Notes: generated from the sequence alone by a model not told the origin. DNA of 39,402 nucleotides from 66-474 sp964489055 (GCA_964489055.1 CAZAXF010000028.1:1-39402); one strand, 5' to 3'; numbered from the stretch's first letter, positions 25,360 to 33,796 are shown. A program made the numbers and translations.

Positions 25360-26283
25360 ATGGCCCATCCGTTCTTCGTCGACATCGACCCCATCGCGTT
25401 CCACGTCTTTTCCTTCGGAGTGCGCTGGTACGGGTTGATGTACCTGGGCGGGTTCATCGGCGGCCTGCTGCTGGGCGAATACCGGCGCCGCAAGGGCCGG
25501 CTGGGGGTCGATCGCGATACGTTCCTGGACCTCGCGTTCTATTGCATGCTGGGCATCATCGTCGGCGGGCGCGTGTGGTACATGCTCACCTACCAGCCGA
25601 TCAACTGGATCTGGACCGATCCGCTGCAACTGTTCCGGGTGTGGGACGGCGGCATGTCCTTCCACGGCGGGTTGCTGGGGGTGCTGGCCGCGAGCCTGTG
25701 GTGGTGGTGGCGCAACCGCGCCCGCGTGACGCACTATTTCGACGTGGTCGACTTCGTCGCGCCGCTGGTGCCGATCGGGCTGGGCCTGGGGCGCCTGGGC
25801 AATTTCATCAACGGCGAGCTGTGGGGCAAGATCAGCGACCTGCCGTGGGCGATGATCTATCCGCATGCGTTGCAGGAAAACCCGAAGTTCTCGCACATGA
25901 CCGTGGCGCAGCTGCATGCGCTGTATCCGACGGGCGCGCTGGATGCCTACGCGCGCCAGCCGTCCGAGCTCTACGAATTCATCCTGGAAGGCGTGGTGCT
26001 GTTCACGGTGCTGTGGGTGTTCTCCATCAAGCCGCGCCGTCGCTACGCGGTTTCCGGGCTGTTTGCGCTGCTGTACGGCTGCTTCCGGTTCGCGGTGGAA
26101 TTCGTCCGCGAACCCGACGTGCAGCTTGGCTACCTGTTCCACACCGGCTGGCTGACGATGGGGCAGGTGCAGTCGGTCCCGCTGATCGTGGTCGGCATCG
26201 TGCTGCTGTGGATGTCTCGGCGCGCACCGGTGGTGAAGCCGGTTGCCGATCCCGCGGCGGACGGGTCGGCGGCGAAGGCCTGA
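25360..26283 (+). CDS. lgt: Prolipoprotein diacylglyceryl transferase (Lgt)
   Basis: Seven-helix inner-membrane enzyme of 307 residues that transfers diacylglycerol from phosphatidylglycerol to the lipobox cysteine of prolipoproteins, the first step of lipoprotein maturation. The signature GRLGNFINGELWGK is present, as are MSFHGGLLG (essential histidine region), RWYGLMYLGGF near the N-terminus and the late R-E-P region FVREPDVQLG. Length is close to E. coli Lgt (291) with a short alanine-rich tail. The ATG at 25360 is preceded by GGGAG with an eight-base spacer, lying at the edge of a palindromic repeat. Confidence 0.96.
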   Translation: MAHPFFVDIDPIAFHVFSFGVRWYGLMYLGGFIGGLLLGEYRRRKGRLGVDRDTFLDLAFYCMLGIIVGGRVWYMLTYQPINWIWTDPLQLFRVWDGGMSFHGGLLGVLAASLWWWWRNRARVTHYFDVVDFVAPLVPIGLGLGRLGNFINGELWGKISDLPWAMIYPHALQENPKFSHMTVAQLHALYPTGALDAYARQPSELYEFILEGVVLFTVLWVFSIKPRRRYAVSGLFALLYGCFRFAVEFVREPDVQLGYLFHTGWLTMGQVQSVPLIVVGIVLLWMSRRAPVVKPVADPAADGSAAKA

Positions 26284-26304
26284 TTCCGGCACGGCGCTGC
26301 CGGC

Positions 26305-27225
26305 TCAGCCGGACGCGTTGCGCAGCATCGTTTGCAACGTCGCCGCGTTGCGCTGGCCCTGGTCTTCGTAGTTGTTGTTGAAGATCACCTGCACCCGTTG
26401 CGCGCCGGGCAGGTTCTGCCGGACCTGCCCCGCAACCTCGGCCAGTTCGTCGTCGCGGTAGTCGTAGTTGAAGCGGTCGGACGCCGCAGTGGCGCCCTTC
26501 GCGTTCCAGGTTGCGGCGTTGCGGCCATGCAGGCGCACCACCACCAGCGCGGGATTGGCCACCGCCCAGACCTGCGGCACGCTGTTGGCAAATCCCTGCG
26601 GCGCGTCCACCACCACGTGCGCGAAATCGTTGGCGCGTTCGAACGCCAGTGTCGCCTCGCGGTGCTCGTCGTCGAACCACGCGCGGTTGCGGAATTCGGT
26701 GGCCAGCAGGTACCCGGGCAGGCGCGACGCGCATTCCTGGATGTGGGCATACGCCTTGCGGCCCGGCCTGACCCACGGCGGAAACTGGAAGTGCACCGCG
26801 GTCAGCTTGCCGGCTTCGTGCAACGGCTGGATGCCGCGCTCGAAGCGCTGCCAGAGCTCGTCGCGGATCTCGTCCGGAAGATCCTTGTAGTAGACGTTGC
26901 GGTGAGCCGCGAAGTGCTCCGCCAGCGCCGCGGAAACGTCCCGCGGCAGCGCCTGCGCGGGCGTCTGGTGGCCCGTGAACAGTCGGAATGCCTTGACGTT
27001 GAAGCGAAATTCCGCCGGCGTGCGCTCCACCCACAGCGCCGCGTTCCGCGCCGAAGGCAGCGCGTAATAACTGCTGTCCACCTCGACCATGGCAAAGCGC
27101 GACGCGTAGAACCGCAACCGTTCCTCGGCATTCGCGCTTTTGGGATAAAACCGCCCCGACTGGATCAGACTCTTGTCCGTCCAGCTTGCGGTACCCACCT
27201 GGATGTGCATTTGCGGTTGCGGCAT
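26305..27225 (-). CDS. DUF72 (YecE-family) protein
   Basis: A 306-residue TIM-barrel-like DUF72 protein. IQVGTASWTDKSLIQSGRFYP at the N-terminus, EVDSSYYALPS, FNVKAFRLFTGH, VHFQFPPW, ATEFRNRAWFDDE and VIFNNNYEDQGQRNA follow the family order. Function is unproven; the fold resembles xylose isomerase/endonuclease IV-type barrels. The ATG at 27225 is chosen over an alternative at 27210, both with weak ribosome binding sites. Longer upstream frames run into the tRNA fragment. It is convergent with lgt, with 21 bp between stops. Its start lies about 130 bp from the left end of the integrated element, so it is probably the original chromosomal neighbour of tRNA-Val. Confidence 0.9.
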   Translation of the reverse strand: MPQPQMHIQVGTASWTDKSLIQSGRFYPKSANAEERLRFYASRFAMVEVDSSYYALPSARNAALWVERTPAEFRFNVKAFRLFTGHQTPAQALPRDVSAALAEHFAAHRNVYYKDLPDEIRDELWQRFERGIQPLHEAGKLTAVHFQFPPWVRPGRKAYAHIQECASRLPGYLLATEFRNRAWFDDEHREATLAFERANDFAHVVVDAPQGFANSVPQVWAVANPALVVVRLHGRNAATWNAKGATAASDRFNYDYRDDELAEVAGQVRQNLPGAQRVQVIFNNNYEDQGQRNAATLQTMLRNASG

Positions 27226-27355
27226 GCGCGCAGGGTAGCGCGTGCCACTTGCCGGGACATGGATACGGAAACCGGAAAACCCGCCGCTTCGCGGCGCGGC
27301 CTTGCGTACACATTCCGCAGGCACGGCCGGGCGTTGCGCCAGACCCTCGATGCCA

Positions 27356-27404
27356 TGGTGGGCGGTGCTGGGATCGAACCAGCGACCCCTGCCGTGTGAA
27401 GGCA
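27356..27404 (-). pseudogene. Displaced 3' part of tRNA-Val (left attachment end)
   Basis: On the minus strand this is the anticodon arm from its stem onwards, variable region, T arm, acceptor 3' strand and CCA of a tRNA-Val(CAC); the 5' half is missing. Compared with the intact tRNA at 36853-36927 it differs at three positions: a compensatory pair in the T stem (CTGG/CCAG against CAGG/CCTG) and one base in the variable loop. It was most likely the 3' half of the host gene before the element inserted. Confidence 0.88.
27388..27404. repeat. Left attachment core
   Basis: Seventeen-base direct repeat, identical to 36885-36901, lying in the tRNA-Val anticodon stem-loop. Crossover by tyrosine recombinases commonly takes place in the anticodon loop of tRNA genes. 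Confidence 0.85.
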
Positions 27405-27497
27405 TTTCGTCGCCGCTTGCGCATCAAGAATTTAGCTGTGTTATCAACAACATAACCACACGGCTGCACAATGCTGCATGCCGCTGTATGCTGCCGT

Positions 27498-27518
27498 TTG
27501 CACTTACATTGCACTTAC
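27498..27518 (+). promoter_or_regulatory. Left arm-type integrase sites
   Basis: TTGCACTTAC occurs twice (27498-27507 and 27509-27518) with an 11-bp period. A matching pair lies inside the other end at 36785-36805, in the same orientation. They lie between the att core and the integrase start codon, so integrase bound here could repress its own gene. Confidence 0.65.
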
Positions 27519-27528
27519 GGGAGGCAGC

Positions 27529-28722
27529 ATGGCCAAGCTCACACAACGCACAGCAGCAGCAGCACAGCCGCGCGCACGGCCCTACGAACTGCGGGACGGA
27601 ACCGTGCGGGGGCTGCTGCTGCGCGTGCAGCCGTCAGGCGTCAAGTCCTTCATCGTGCAATGGGCACGAGGCAAGCGGCGCACACTGGGGCGCTTCCCCG
27701 TCATTTCGGCGGAGGCTGCACGTACGCAAGCGCTCGCAGTGCTCGCTGACGCATCGAAGCACGACGGCACGCCGGAAGTTGCCAAGACGCGGGCACGTGT
27801 GCTCACGCTCGGCGCTTTCATCGAAAAGGAGTACGGTCCTTGGGTGGTGGAGAACAGGAAAGATGGTGCGGCAACAGTCGCGCGTCTTACCTCCACGTTC
27901 GGCGCGTGGCACAACCGCGCATTGCTGGATGTAACGCCGTGGATTGTGGAGAAGTGGCGCAGCAAACGGCGCAAGCGTGGCATCGCAGCCGCAACCGTCA
28001 ATCGCGATCTGGGCGCGCTGAAAGCCTGCCTGTCACGTGCAGTCGAATGGGGGTTTATCGAAAGCAACCCGCTTGTTGCAGTAAAGCCGTCCAAGGTCGA
28101 TACGCGCGGACGCGTGCGCTACTTGAGCGAGGAGGAAGAACACGCGTTGCGCACAGTGCTTCGCGAACGCGACGCTGCTGCGCGGGCGGGCAGAGCGCGT
28201 GCCAATGCGTGGCGCAAGGAACGCGGGTACGCACTGCTGCCCGCCATCCCCGCGCGCGGGTATGCTGATCACTTGACACCACTCGTACTGCTCGCCATCA
28301 ACACCGGCTTGCGGCGCGGCGAACTGACGTCGCTCACATGGGCGGACGTCGATCTGCAGCGCAAGGCGCTGACGGTCGCGGGCAGCAACGCGAAGAGCGG
28401 CAAGACGCGCCACGTGCCGCTCAACAAGGAGGCGGTGGATGTACTTACACGCTGGCAGCGCCAAGTACCTGCTGGGCGGTTGTTTGACGTTGTAAGTGTG
28501 CGCAAAGCGTTCAACGCTGTGCTTGCCGAAGCAGGGATCACAGGCTTTCGTTTCCACGACCTGCGCCACACGTTCGCATCCAAGCTCGTGATGGCAGGCG
28601 CTGACTTGTACGTTGTGCGTGATCTGCTCGGGCATGCGAGCATCGCAATGACGGAACGCTACGCGCACCTTGCCCCTGGTCGCACGGCGGCGGCTGTCGC
28701 GTTGCTGGAGGAGGCGGGATGA
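27529..28722 (+). CDS. int: Tyrosine recombinase (site-specific integrase)
   Basis: Integrase of 397 residues. An N-terminal DUF4102/arm-binding-like region (YELRDGTVRGLLLRVQPSGVKSFIVQW, LGRFPVISAEAARTQA), a core-binding SAM-like domain (about 90-180) and a catalytic domain follow. Catalytic residues are the arginine in NTGLRRGELTSL, His-x-x-Arg in FHDLRHTFAS, the histidine in LGHAS and the nucleophile tyrosine in MTERYAHLAP. The ATG at 27529 has GGGAGG four bases before it. It faces away from the att core at the left end, the usual position for integrases acting on tRNA 3' halves. The stop overlaps the next gene by four bases. Confidence 0.96.
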   Translation: MAKLTQRTAAAAQPRARPYELRDGTVRGLLLRVQPSGVKSFIVQWARGKRRTLGRFPVISAEAARTQALAVLADASKHDGTPEVAKTRARVLTLGAFIEKEYGPWVVENRKDGAATVARLTSTFGAWHNRALLDVTPWIVEKWRSKRRKRGIAAATVNRDLGALKACLSRAVEWGFIESNPLVAVKPSKVDTRGRVRYLSEEEEHALRTVLRERDAAARAGRARANAWRKERGYALLPAIPARGYADHLTPLVLLAINTGLRRGELTSLTWADVDLQRKALTVAGSNAKSGKTRHVPLNKEAVDVLTRWQRQVPAGRLFDVVSVRKAFNAVLAEAGITGFRFHDLRHTFASKLVMAGADLYVVRDLLGHASIAMTERYAHLAPGRTAAAVALLEEAG

Positions 28723-29078
28723 GTTCCAAGCTCAAGATCGACAAGCGCACGTTCCGCACGGCAGAGGCCGAGGTGCAAGCCGCTGCCCTATGCCTCACGC
28801 GTGCTGTGTTGCGTCCCAAAGCCGCGCGCGACGAAAAGCGGCATGCAGGTGCGTGCAAGCCGCGTGGTAGCCGCCGCCCGAAACTGGACGCATGGCTGGA
28901 CAAGCAAGACCTCCGCGCGACAAACAGCAAGCTGTGGGCACAGTTGCCAACGAATGAGTTTGCGGACGTCTACCGCGACGGGGAAGTAGTGTATGAAGAC
29001 GGCCGCACAACCCCCCTTGGACGTGCTGGGTTCAACAAACGTGCCACTGCAGCGCGAAAACGCCAAGAACGCCGTTAG
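28719..29078 (+). CDS. Small basic protein of unknown function
   Basis: A 119-residue protein that I do not recognise. It is rich in lysine, arginine and alanine, with no membrane segment or signal. The N-terminal half is helical and basic (KLKIDKRTFRTAEAEVQ), a middle RRPKLDAWLDKQDLR follows, and the C-terminus is strongly basic (RATAARKRQERR), so nucleic-acid binding is plausible. The ATG overlaps the integrase stop (ATGA), which indicates co-translation with int. A role in recombination or its control is inferred from position only. Confidence 0.7.
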   Translation: MSSKLKIDKRTFRTAEAEVQAAALCLTRAVLRPKAARDEKRHAGACKPRGSRRPKLDAWLDKQDLRATNSKLWAQLPTNEFADVYRDGEVVYEDGRTTPLGRAGFNKRATAARKRQERR

Positions 29079-29153
29079 TAATTAGCGGCGCACCCCCAGT
29101 TGTAATTTGCAAAACACTGCCGCGCAACGCGGCTTGGAAAAAGGTGTTTTGCG

Positions 29154-29384
29154 ATGAACAAGCTGAAGCTGTCCATAAATGAAATCATCGAGGCTACTGG
29201 CGAGTCTCGCGGGGTGTTGTACGCGGCGATCAACGCGGGTGATCTCAAGACCTTCCTTGTGGGTCGTCGCCGCTTTGCGCGGCCTGACGACGTGCGCGCG
29301 TGGGTGGACTGGATGCAAGCGCAGTCGGACGCGGGCACGCCCGTTGTTTACGCGCCCCGGTCAAAGGAACGGTCGGCGGCATAG
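29154..29384 (+). CDS. AlpA/excisionase-like helix-turn-helix protein
   Basis: A 76-residue DNA-binding protein. The segment INEIIEATGESRGVLYAAINAGDLKTFLVGRRRF is a MerR/excisionase-type winged helix-turn-helix. In P4-like satellites AlpA activates integrase and controls excision, and its gene lies between int and the replication gene, as here. The start has AAAGG eight or nine bases upstream. The C-terminal tail is short and probably disordered. Confidence 0.85.
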   Translation: MNKLKLSINEIIEATGESRGVLYAAINAGDLKTFLVGRRRFARPDDVRAWVDWMQAQSDAGTPVVYAPRSKERSAA

Positions 29385-29432
29385 CCGACCCACCAAACCT
29401 GACGAGACCACCAAGCCAATGGAATACCAATT

Positions 29433-31466
29433 ATGTCAGGTCAAAAGAAAACCCCCGCGAGTCAGGCGGGGGCTGAAGTGAGCGCACTTGGAAATGGAGT
29501 GCAGGTACAGGGTAGCGCCATCCCTAGTCCAAATCTATCCGACGCACAGGCGTTCCTAACCGCACTCGATCCAAAAGCCAAACGCTGGACATTCCAAACC
29601 TTCGACGACAACGCCGAGCGCAAGGCGTCGGCGCTGGCCCGTGTCCTGCATGGCACGCTGGTGGAACATGCGGAAGCGTTGCAGGAATTCAACCGGCAGG
29701 GCGCAGGTGTATTCGTCACGATCAACGAGACCGATGGCACGGGACGCAAGGCATCCAACATCAAACGAGTGCGTGCGGTGTTCGCCGACTTCGACGGTAC
29801 GACACTGCCGGAGAAGGTGCCGCAGGATCCGCATATCGTCGTGCAGTCGTCGCCGGGCAACTGGCATGTGTACTGGCGCGTTGATGGGTTGACGCTTGAG
29901 CAGTTCGGCCCCGTACAGCGTGCGCTCGCGCAAACGTTCGGGAGCGACCCCGCCGTGGCGGATGTCGCGCGGGTTATGCGCCTCCCTGGGTTCCTACACT
30001 GCAAGCACGATCCGCAATGGGTAAGGCTGCATAAGGCCGGGGAGCACGATGCCTATCCGGCGCGCGCGTTCTGGCCGCTGCCCAAGGAACAGGCAGCTAG
30101 CAACGGGTCAGGACACGTGCGCGCGAACATGCCCGCGCCGGAAGTCATCGCCGACCTGCGCAGCGCGCTGAACTCCCTGCGCGCTGACGACCGCCAGCTA
30201 TGGATCGCGATCGGGCAGGCGCTGCACGAGCTTGGCGACGTTGGACGCGGGCTGTGGATGGACTGGGCGCAAACGTCAAGCGCGTGGAAGCCCGGGGACG
30301 CCCAGCAGTGGGATGGCTTCAAGGGTGACCGCACGGGCTATCAGGCCGTCTTCAAGTACGCGCAGGACGCGGGGTGGCTCAACCCCCGATCGAAACAGAC
30401 GGGTGGAACTGTCGCTGCTGGCAAGGCGAACGACAGCACCGTCAAGATCGTCAGTGCCTCGGCGATTGCGCCTGAACCCATCTGCTGGCTCTGGCACGGC
30501 TGGCTCGCGCGAGGGAAGCTCACGGTGCTTGCCGGCGCGCCGGGTACGGGCAAGACGACGCTGGCGCTCCAATGGGCAGCGGCGCTCAGTGCCGGCGAGT
30601 TATTGCCCGGAGCTGCGCCGCTTGGCCGTCAGCCGCCGCGGCGCGTTCTGATCTGGTCGGGCGAGGACGACCCGGCGGACACGCTCGTTCCCCGGCTGAT
30701 CGCAGCGGGCGCAAACTTGGATTACGTCGGCATTGTCAGCGGCATGGGTGCGGAGGGGACAACGCGCGCGTTTGACCCGGCGCACGACATGGAGGCTTTG
30801 GCGCAGGCGGTGGGGGAGCAGGGCGGCGACGTGTCAATGATCCTGCTGGATCCGCTGGTAAACGCCGTGGTAGGCGACTCGCACAAAAACACGGAGGTGC
30901 GGCGTTCCCTGCAACCTGCGGTTGATCTGGCGCAACGCATGGATGCGGCGCTGCTGGGCATCACGCACTTCACCAAGGGTACCCAGGGGCGCGACCCGCT
31001 GGAACGTGTCACGGGATCACTCGCGTTTGGAGCGCTGCCGCGCGTCGTGATCGGTGCCGGTCGAGCAGCAGGGACCGACGATACTTCGAACCAGCTGGTG
31101 TTCGTGCGCGTGAAGGCGAACAACGCTGCCCCCGGCGGCGGCTACCTGTACCACATCGAACAAGTCACCGTCGGCGACCACATCGCCACGAACGCCATCG
31201 TGTACGACGCGTCTGTTGATGGCACCGCGCGCGCCCTGCTGGGCGACCCCGAACGCGACGCCAAGGAGAAGCCAGACGATGCTGCCGACTTCCTGCGGGG
31301 CTTGCTTGGCGATGGACCGATCAAAGCCAAGGAGGTATTCGAGAGTGCAGATGAGGCTGGTTTTTCAGTCGGGCAGATGCGGCGCGCCAAGACGAAACTT
31401 CATGCTTTGGTGAAAAAGGATGGGTTGAACAGCTGGCTCTGGTATCTCCCGGAATCGGAGAAATGA
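29433..31466 (+). CDS. Primase-helicase replication protein
   Basis: A 677-residue protein that would start and unwind replication of the excised element. A RepB-like primase domain (about 100-215: VRAVFADFDGT, IVVQSSPGNWHVYWRVD, VMRLPGFLHCKHDP) is followed by a PriCT-2-like helical domain (about 232-312: SALNSLRADDRQLWIAIGQAL to DGFKGDRTGYQAVFKYAQDAG). A RecA-type AAA_25/RepA helicase domain then has the Walker A GAPGTGKTT at about 368-376 and the Walker B VSMILLDPL at about 467-475. The C-terminus is a small winged-helix-like part. Single-chain primase-helicases are typical of PICI and P4-like satellites and of some plasmids. The ribosome binding site is weak. A repeat-rich non-coding region follows directly. 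Confidence 0.9.
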   Translation: MSGQKKTPASQAGAEVSALGNGVQVQGSAIPSPNLSDAQAFLTALDPKAKRWTFQTFDDNAERKASALARVLHGTLVEHAEALQEFNRQGAGVFVTINETDGTGRKASNIKRVRAVFADFDGTTLPEKVPQDPHIVVQSSPGNWHVYWRVDGLTLEQFGPVQRALAQTFGSDPAVADVARVMRLPGFLHCKHDPQWVRLHKAGEHDAYPARAFWPLPKEQAASNGSGHVRANMPAPEVIADLRSALNSLRADDRQLWIAIGQALHELGDVGRGLWMDWAQTSSAWKPGDAQQWDGFKGDRTGYQAVFKYAQDAGWLNPRSKQTGGTVAAGKANDSTVKIVSASAIAPEPICWLWHGWLARGKLTVLAGAPGTGKTTLALQWAAALSAGELLPGAAPLGRQPPRRVLIWSGEDDPADTLVPRLIAAGANLDYVGIVSGMGAEGTTRAFDPAHDMEALAQAVGEQGGDVSMILLDPLVNAVVGDSHKNTEVRRSLQPAVDLAQRMDAALLGITHFTKGTQGRDPLERVTGSLAFGALPRVVIGAGRAAGTDDTSNQLVFVRVKANNAAPGGGYLYHIEQVTVGDHIATNAIVYDASVDGTARALLGDPERDAKEKPDDAADFLRGLLGDGPIKAKEVFESADEAGFSVGQMRRAKTKLHALVKKDGLNSWLWYLPESEK

Positions 31467-31497
31467 GCGCGAACCCGCATAGCTGCGCGAAGATTTT

Positions 31498-31682
31498 GAA
31501 GGCGCCGTGCGCAAAACGCGCTGGAACCCGCATTCCAGCGCGAAGGCGCGGAAGGCGCCGCTGTTTTATGTGTAGGGGCAACGTCCCCAAAATCCCTGCA
31601 CAAATAGCAGGGGCGCCTTCAGCGCCTTCGCACAACGGCGCGGGTTTTAGCGGATTTTGCGCAGCCTATCTTCCGCGCCTTC
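31498..31682. repeat. Repeat-rich region, candidate replication origin
   Basis: The octamer GAAGGCGC occurs three times directly (31498, 31542, 31551) and three times inverted as GCGCCTTC (31613, 31622, 31675). Between the first two lies a perfect ten-base stem CGCGCTGGAA/TTCCAGCGCG (31517-31542), and there are small hairpins around 31575-31612. Iterons next to a replication initiator and a hairpin are the usual look of a satellite or plasmid origin. An open frame of 86 codons crosses the region (31463-31723), but its sequence is dictated by the repeats. Confidence 0.55.
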
Positions 31683-31723
31683 GCATTCCCATGCGGTTTC
31701 GCGCATTTTTGGAGGGTATATAG

Positions 31724-31960
31724 GTGAAAAACCCCCGCCGAACGCCGATCGAGTTTATCGCTCACCAGCTGCGCCATGGCCCTGTGTCAAAAGCAGCGAT
31801 CTACCGCCGGGGGCTGAAACGGGGATACACACAAGCCGCACTTGATGAAGCCGCCAGCGCCAGTCGATTCATGATCGTCTACCGACCAGCGTCACCGCCC
31901 ATGCTGGAGCTGTGGGATCCAGCAGAAGACGCGTGGACGTACAACGGGCCGATCGTGTGA
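31724..31960 (+). CDS. Small protein, unknown, possible winged helix
   Basis: A 78-residue protein with a GTG start preceded by GGAGG at seven bases, a good site. TPIEFIAHQLRHGPVSKAAIYRRGLKRGYTQAALDEAASAS resembles a small winged-helix fold, but the resemblance is weak. It lies between the candidate origin and the capsid gene, where a regulator of the morphogenesis genes would fit. Function not recognised. Confidence 0.6.
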   Translation: MKNPRRTPIEFIAHQLRHGPVSKAAIYRRGLKRGYTQAALDEAASASRFMIVYRPASPPMLELWDPAEDAWTYNGPIV

Positions 31961-32203
31961 CTTCCTGTAAGGCGTTCTGTGCGCCATCCGCCCCCACCCC
32001 AGTACCCAAAGCAGGGGCGGGGCTGGAATGCGCACACGCAGCCGCAGGCGCGGGATTTTGGGGGTACTGCGCGCACGTTTACGGATGCGCAGCATTATCC
32101 CGCCGGGTTGCAGGCGGTAAAAATGGGACTGTACAACCGGAGTCGCGCCGCAATAGCGCACCCCAAAGTTTCATTTCATTTCATCACATAGCGAGGGTCC
32201 CAG
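31961..32203. other. Untranslated leader or promoter region before the capsid gene
   Basis: About 240 bp without a convincing gene. An inverted repeat, CAGTACCC near 32000-32007 and GGGTACTG at 32062-32069, spans about 50 bp. Small frames here (for example from a GTG at 31979) lack a ribosome binding site. The right end should hold the promoter of the capsid block; a GAGGG site precedes the capsid ATG. Confidence 0.45.
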
Positions 32204-33160
32204 ATGAGCACCGTCTCTCTCAACCATACGAGTCTCCCGATCCAGTTCATTGTCGCCTGCCGGCAAATGCTTGCGTATGGTGTCGACCGTGAAACGATCG
32301 TGTCGAACCTAGACAATCGCGAACGCGCCGGGCGTGCCGCCAATGTGTTCAAAGCGGCGGTAGGTGCGCAGACGCTGGCAGATGGCTGGCTGTCCAACGA
32401 TGGGCGCATTATCTCCGAAGCATTTTTTGGCACGCTGGCGCAAGTCAGCCTGCTTGATGCAGCGCTTGCCGCCGGTGCAAAGCGCATTCCCGAAGCGGTG
32501 AAGGTGGGCTTGTTTGCGTCCGGCGCAGCAGTAGCAACGACGACCGAAGGCGCGCCAACAGCCGTAACGCGCCTGACGCCTGACATCCGCACCATGACCC
32601 CCGTGCGCGCCGACGCCATCATCGTGACGAGCAGGGAGCTTGCGCAGTCTGAAGACGGTGCAGCGACGCAACTGATTGGCCGCGAAATCAGCGCACAAGT
32701 CGTAGCAGCATCGAACCTAGCACTGCTCGCACAGTTGACGGCGGGCAGCGCGTCCGCCGGCGCTGATGCAGTCGCATCGCTCAAAGCTGGGCTCGCTGCT
32801 GCGGACGATTCCCGCGCCTACATCGTTGCCGCCAAGGGGGAAGACGTGCGCGCGCTTGCAATGGCGAGCGAAAACGGGATGGGCGTTGGCGGCGGCGAGT
32901 ACATTCCCGGCGTGCACGTTGTACGCGCGAACGTGCAGCATATGACGGTTGTTCCCGTTGACACACTCGCCGTCGTCAATCACGGCGCAGCAGTTGAACC
33001 GAGCACGGAAGCAGACGTGCAGATGTCAAGCGCACCCAGCGTTGACAGCGACGGCGTCGCAGTTGAAGCGAACGTCGTGAGCCTGTTCCAGACGGGCAGC
33101 GTTGGCATCCTCGTGCACCGCATGTTCGCCGCGCGCGGTACGTGTGTGGAGGTGGCGTGA
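32204..33160 (+). CDS. Phage major capsid protein (HK97-fold type)
   Basis: A 318-residue protein with the pattern of phage major capsid proteins: an N-terminal arm, then VKVGLFASGAAVATTTEGAPTAV, TPVRADAIIVTSRELAQSEDGAATQLIGREISAQVVAASNLALL (the spine-helix and P-domain region) and a C-terminal VVSLFQTGSVGILVHRMFAARGTCVEVA strand. No long scaffold (delta) domain is visible. GAGGG lies six bases before the ATG. It is the first gene of the morphogenesis block and would form the particle, perhaps smaller than that of the helper phage. The assignment is from pattern; a structural search would settle it. Confidence 0.8.
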   Translation: MSTVSLNHTSLPIQFIVACRQMLAYGVDRETIVSNLDNRERAGRAANVFKAAVGAQTLADGWLSNDGRIISEAFFGTLAQVSLLDAALAAGAKRIPEAVKVGLFASGAAVATTTEGAPTAVTRLTPDIRTMTPVRADAIIVTSRELAQSEDGAATQLIGREISAQVVAASNLALLAQLTAGSASAGADAVASLKAGLAAADDSRAYIVAAKGEDVRALAMASENGMGVGGGEYIPGVHVVRANVQHMTVVPVDTLAVVNHGAAVEPSTEADVQMSSAPSVDSDGVAVEANVVSLFQTGSVGILVHRMFAARGTCVEVA

Positions 33161-33161
33161 G

Positions 33162-33530
33162 ATGGACACTTCGTCAAAGACGATCATGCGCGCTGACGAC
33201 TGGCGCGATCAACGCATTGCTGACCTAGCGGGACGCTGCAACGGGCTTGAAGAAACCGTCATTCGCTTGCGCGAGACGCTCGACGGCAAGGCACCGCCAA
33301 CCCTCTTGTTCGACTGCACGCAAGCCGGCGCTGCTGCGCTTGTGCGCAATGATGCACTGCGCTTGGGGTGGAAGGTTGCCGACGCTACGCAAACGGTCAC
33401 CGAGCACGCGTTTGGCATCTGCGCGACGCTGTGCTGGGCGGACGGGCGGGAGCTGTCGCAGGTTGTTCCCAGGGGCACAGTGCTGCGGAGACTGAAACCC
33501 CGCGTTACGCGCAAGGGGGTGCTCGCATGA
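33162..33530 (+). CDS. Unknown protein in the capsid block
   Basis: A 122-residue protein that I do not recognise. A short helical start (DDWRDQRIADLAGRCNGLEETVIRLRETL) resembles a coiled coil. It is followed by a mixed alpha/beta part, FDCTQAGAAALVRNDALRLGW to TEHAFGICATLCWADGRELSQVVPRG. It starts one base after the capsid stop with GGAGG upstream, so it is co-translated with capsid. A head-decoration, connector or regulatory role would fit the position, but nothing in the sequence proves it. Confidence 0.65.
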   Translation: MDTSSKTIMRADDWRDQRIADLAGRCNGLEETVIRLRETLDGKAPPTLLFDCTQAGAAALVRNDALRLGWKVADATQTVTEHAFGICATLCWADGRELSQVVPRGTVLRRLKPRVTRKGVLA

Positions 33531-33796
33531 ACGCGCGCCTCAAAACGCAACGCCCGACGGGTCCGTATGGCGTGCAAGCTGCGCTCGACGTCATCTGTGC
33601 ACAAGCGTTCCGCGCAGGGCGCAACCCGCATGCGAACGGGGTGGAAGTTGAATGGGAGCACGCAGGCGGAGAGTCAGCACTCATCACAGCAACCTGGCCG
33701 GACGGGTGGCAGGCACAGGGGCTTGCTGCGCGGGGCATGCTGGAACTTGCCGACACGCCGCCGCCCATTGGGCGCAAGCTGCGTCTTGTCAATTGA
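33527..33796 (+). CDS. Unknown small protein in the capsid block
   Basis: An 89-residue protein that I do not recognise. The segments NARLKTQRPTGPYGVQAALDVICAQAFRAGRNP and VEVEWEHAGGESALITATWPDGW suggest a compact alpha/beta fold with no membrane helix. The start overlaps the stop of the preceding gene (ATGA), and the stop precedes the protease gene by 11 bp, so the four genes form one tight operon. Confidence 0.65.
   Translation: MNARLKTQRPTGPYGVQAALDVICAQAFRAGRNPHANGVEVEWEHAGGESALITATWPDGWQAQGLAARGMLELADTPPPIGRKLRLVN

Noticed and set aside
24067..26292. Minus-strand frame of 741 codons spanning two genes
   Set aside because: It covers both the RlmI-like gene and lgt, which have diagnostic motifs, so it is a shadow.
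27356..27404. Second functional tRNA at the left end of the element
   Set aside because: The D arm, 5' acceptor strand and half of the anticodon stem are missing, so it cannot fold as a tRNA.
31463..31723. 86-codon frame overlapping the primase stop
   Set aside because: It runs through inverted repeats and iterons, and its composition follows the repeats; it could be real if conserved.
31979..32191. 70-codon frame before the capsid gene
   Set aside because: GTG start without a ribosome binding site, proline-rich low-complexity start; kept as leader region.
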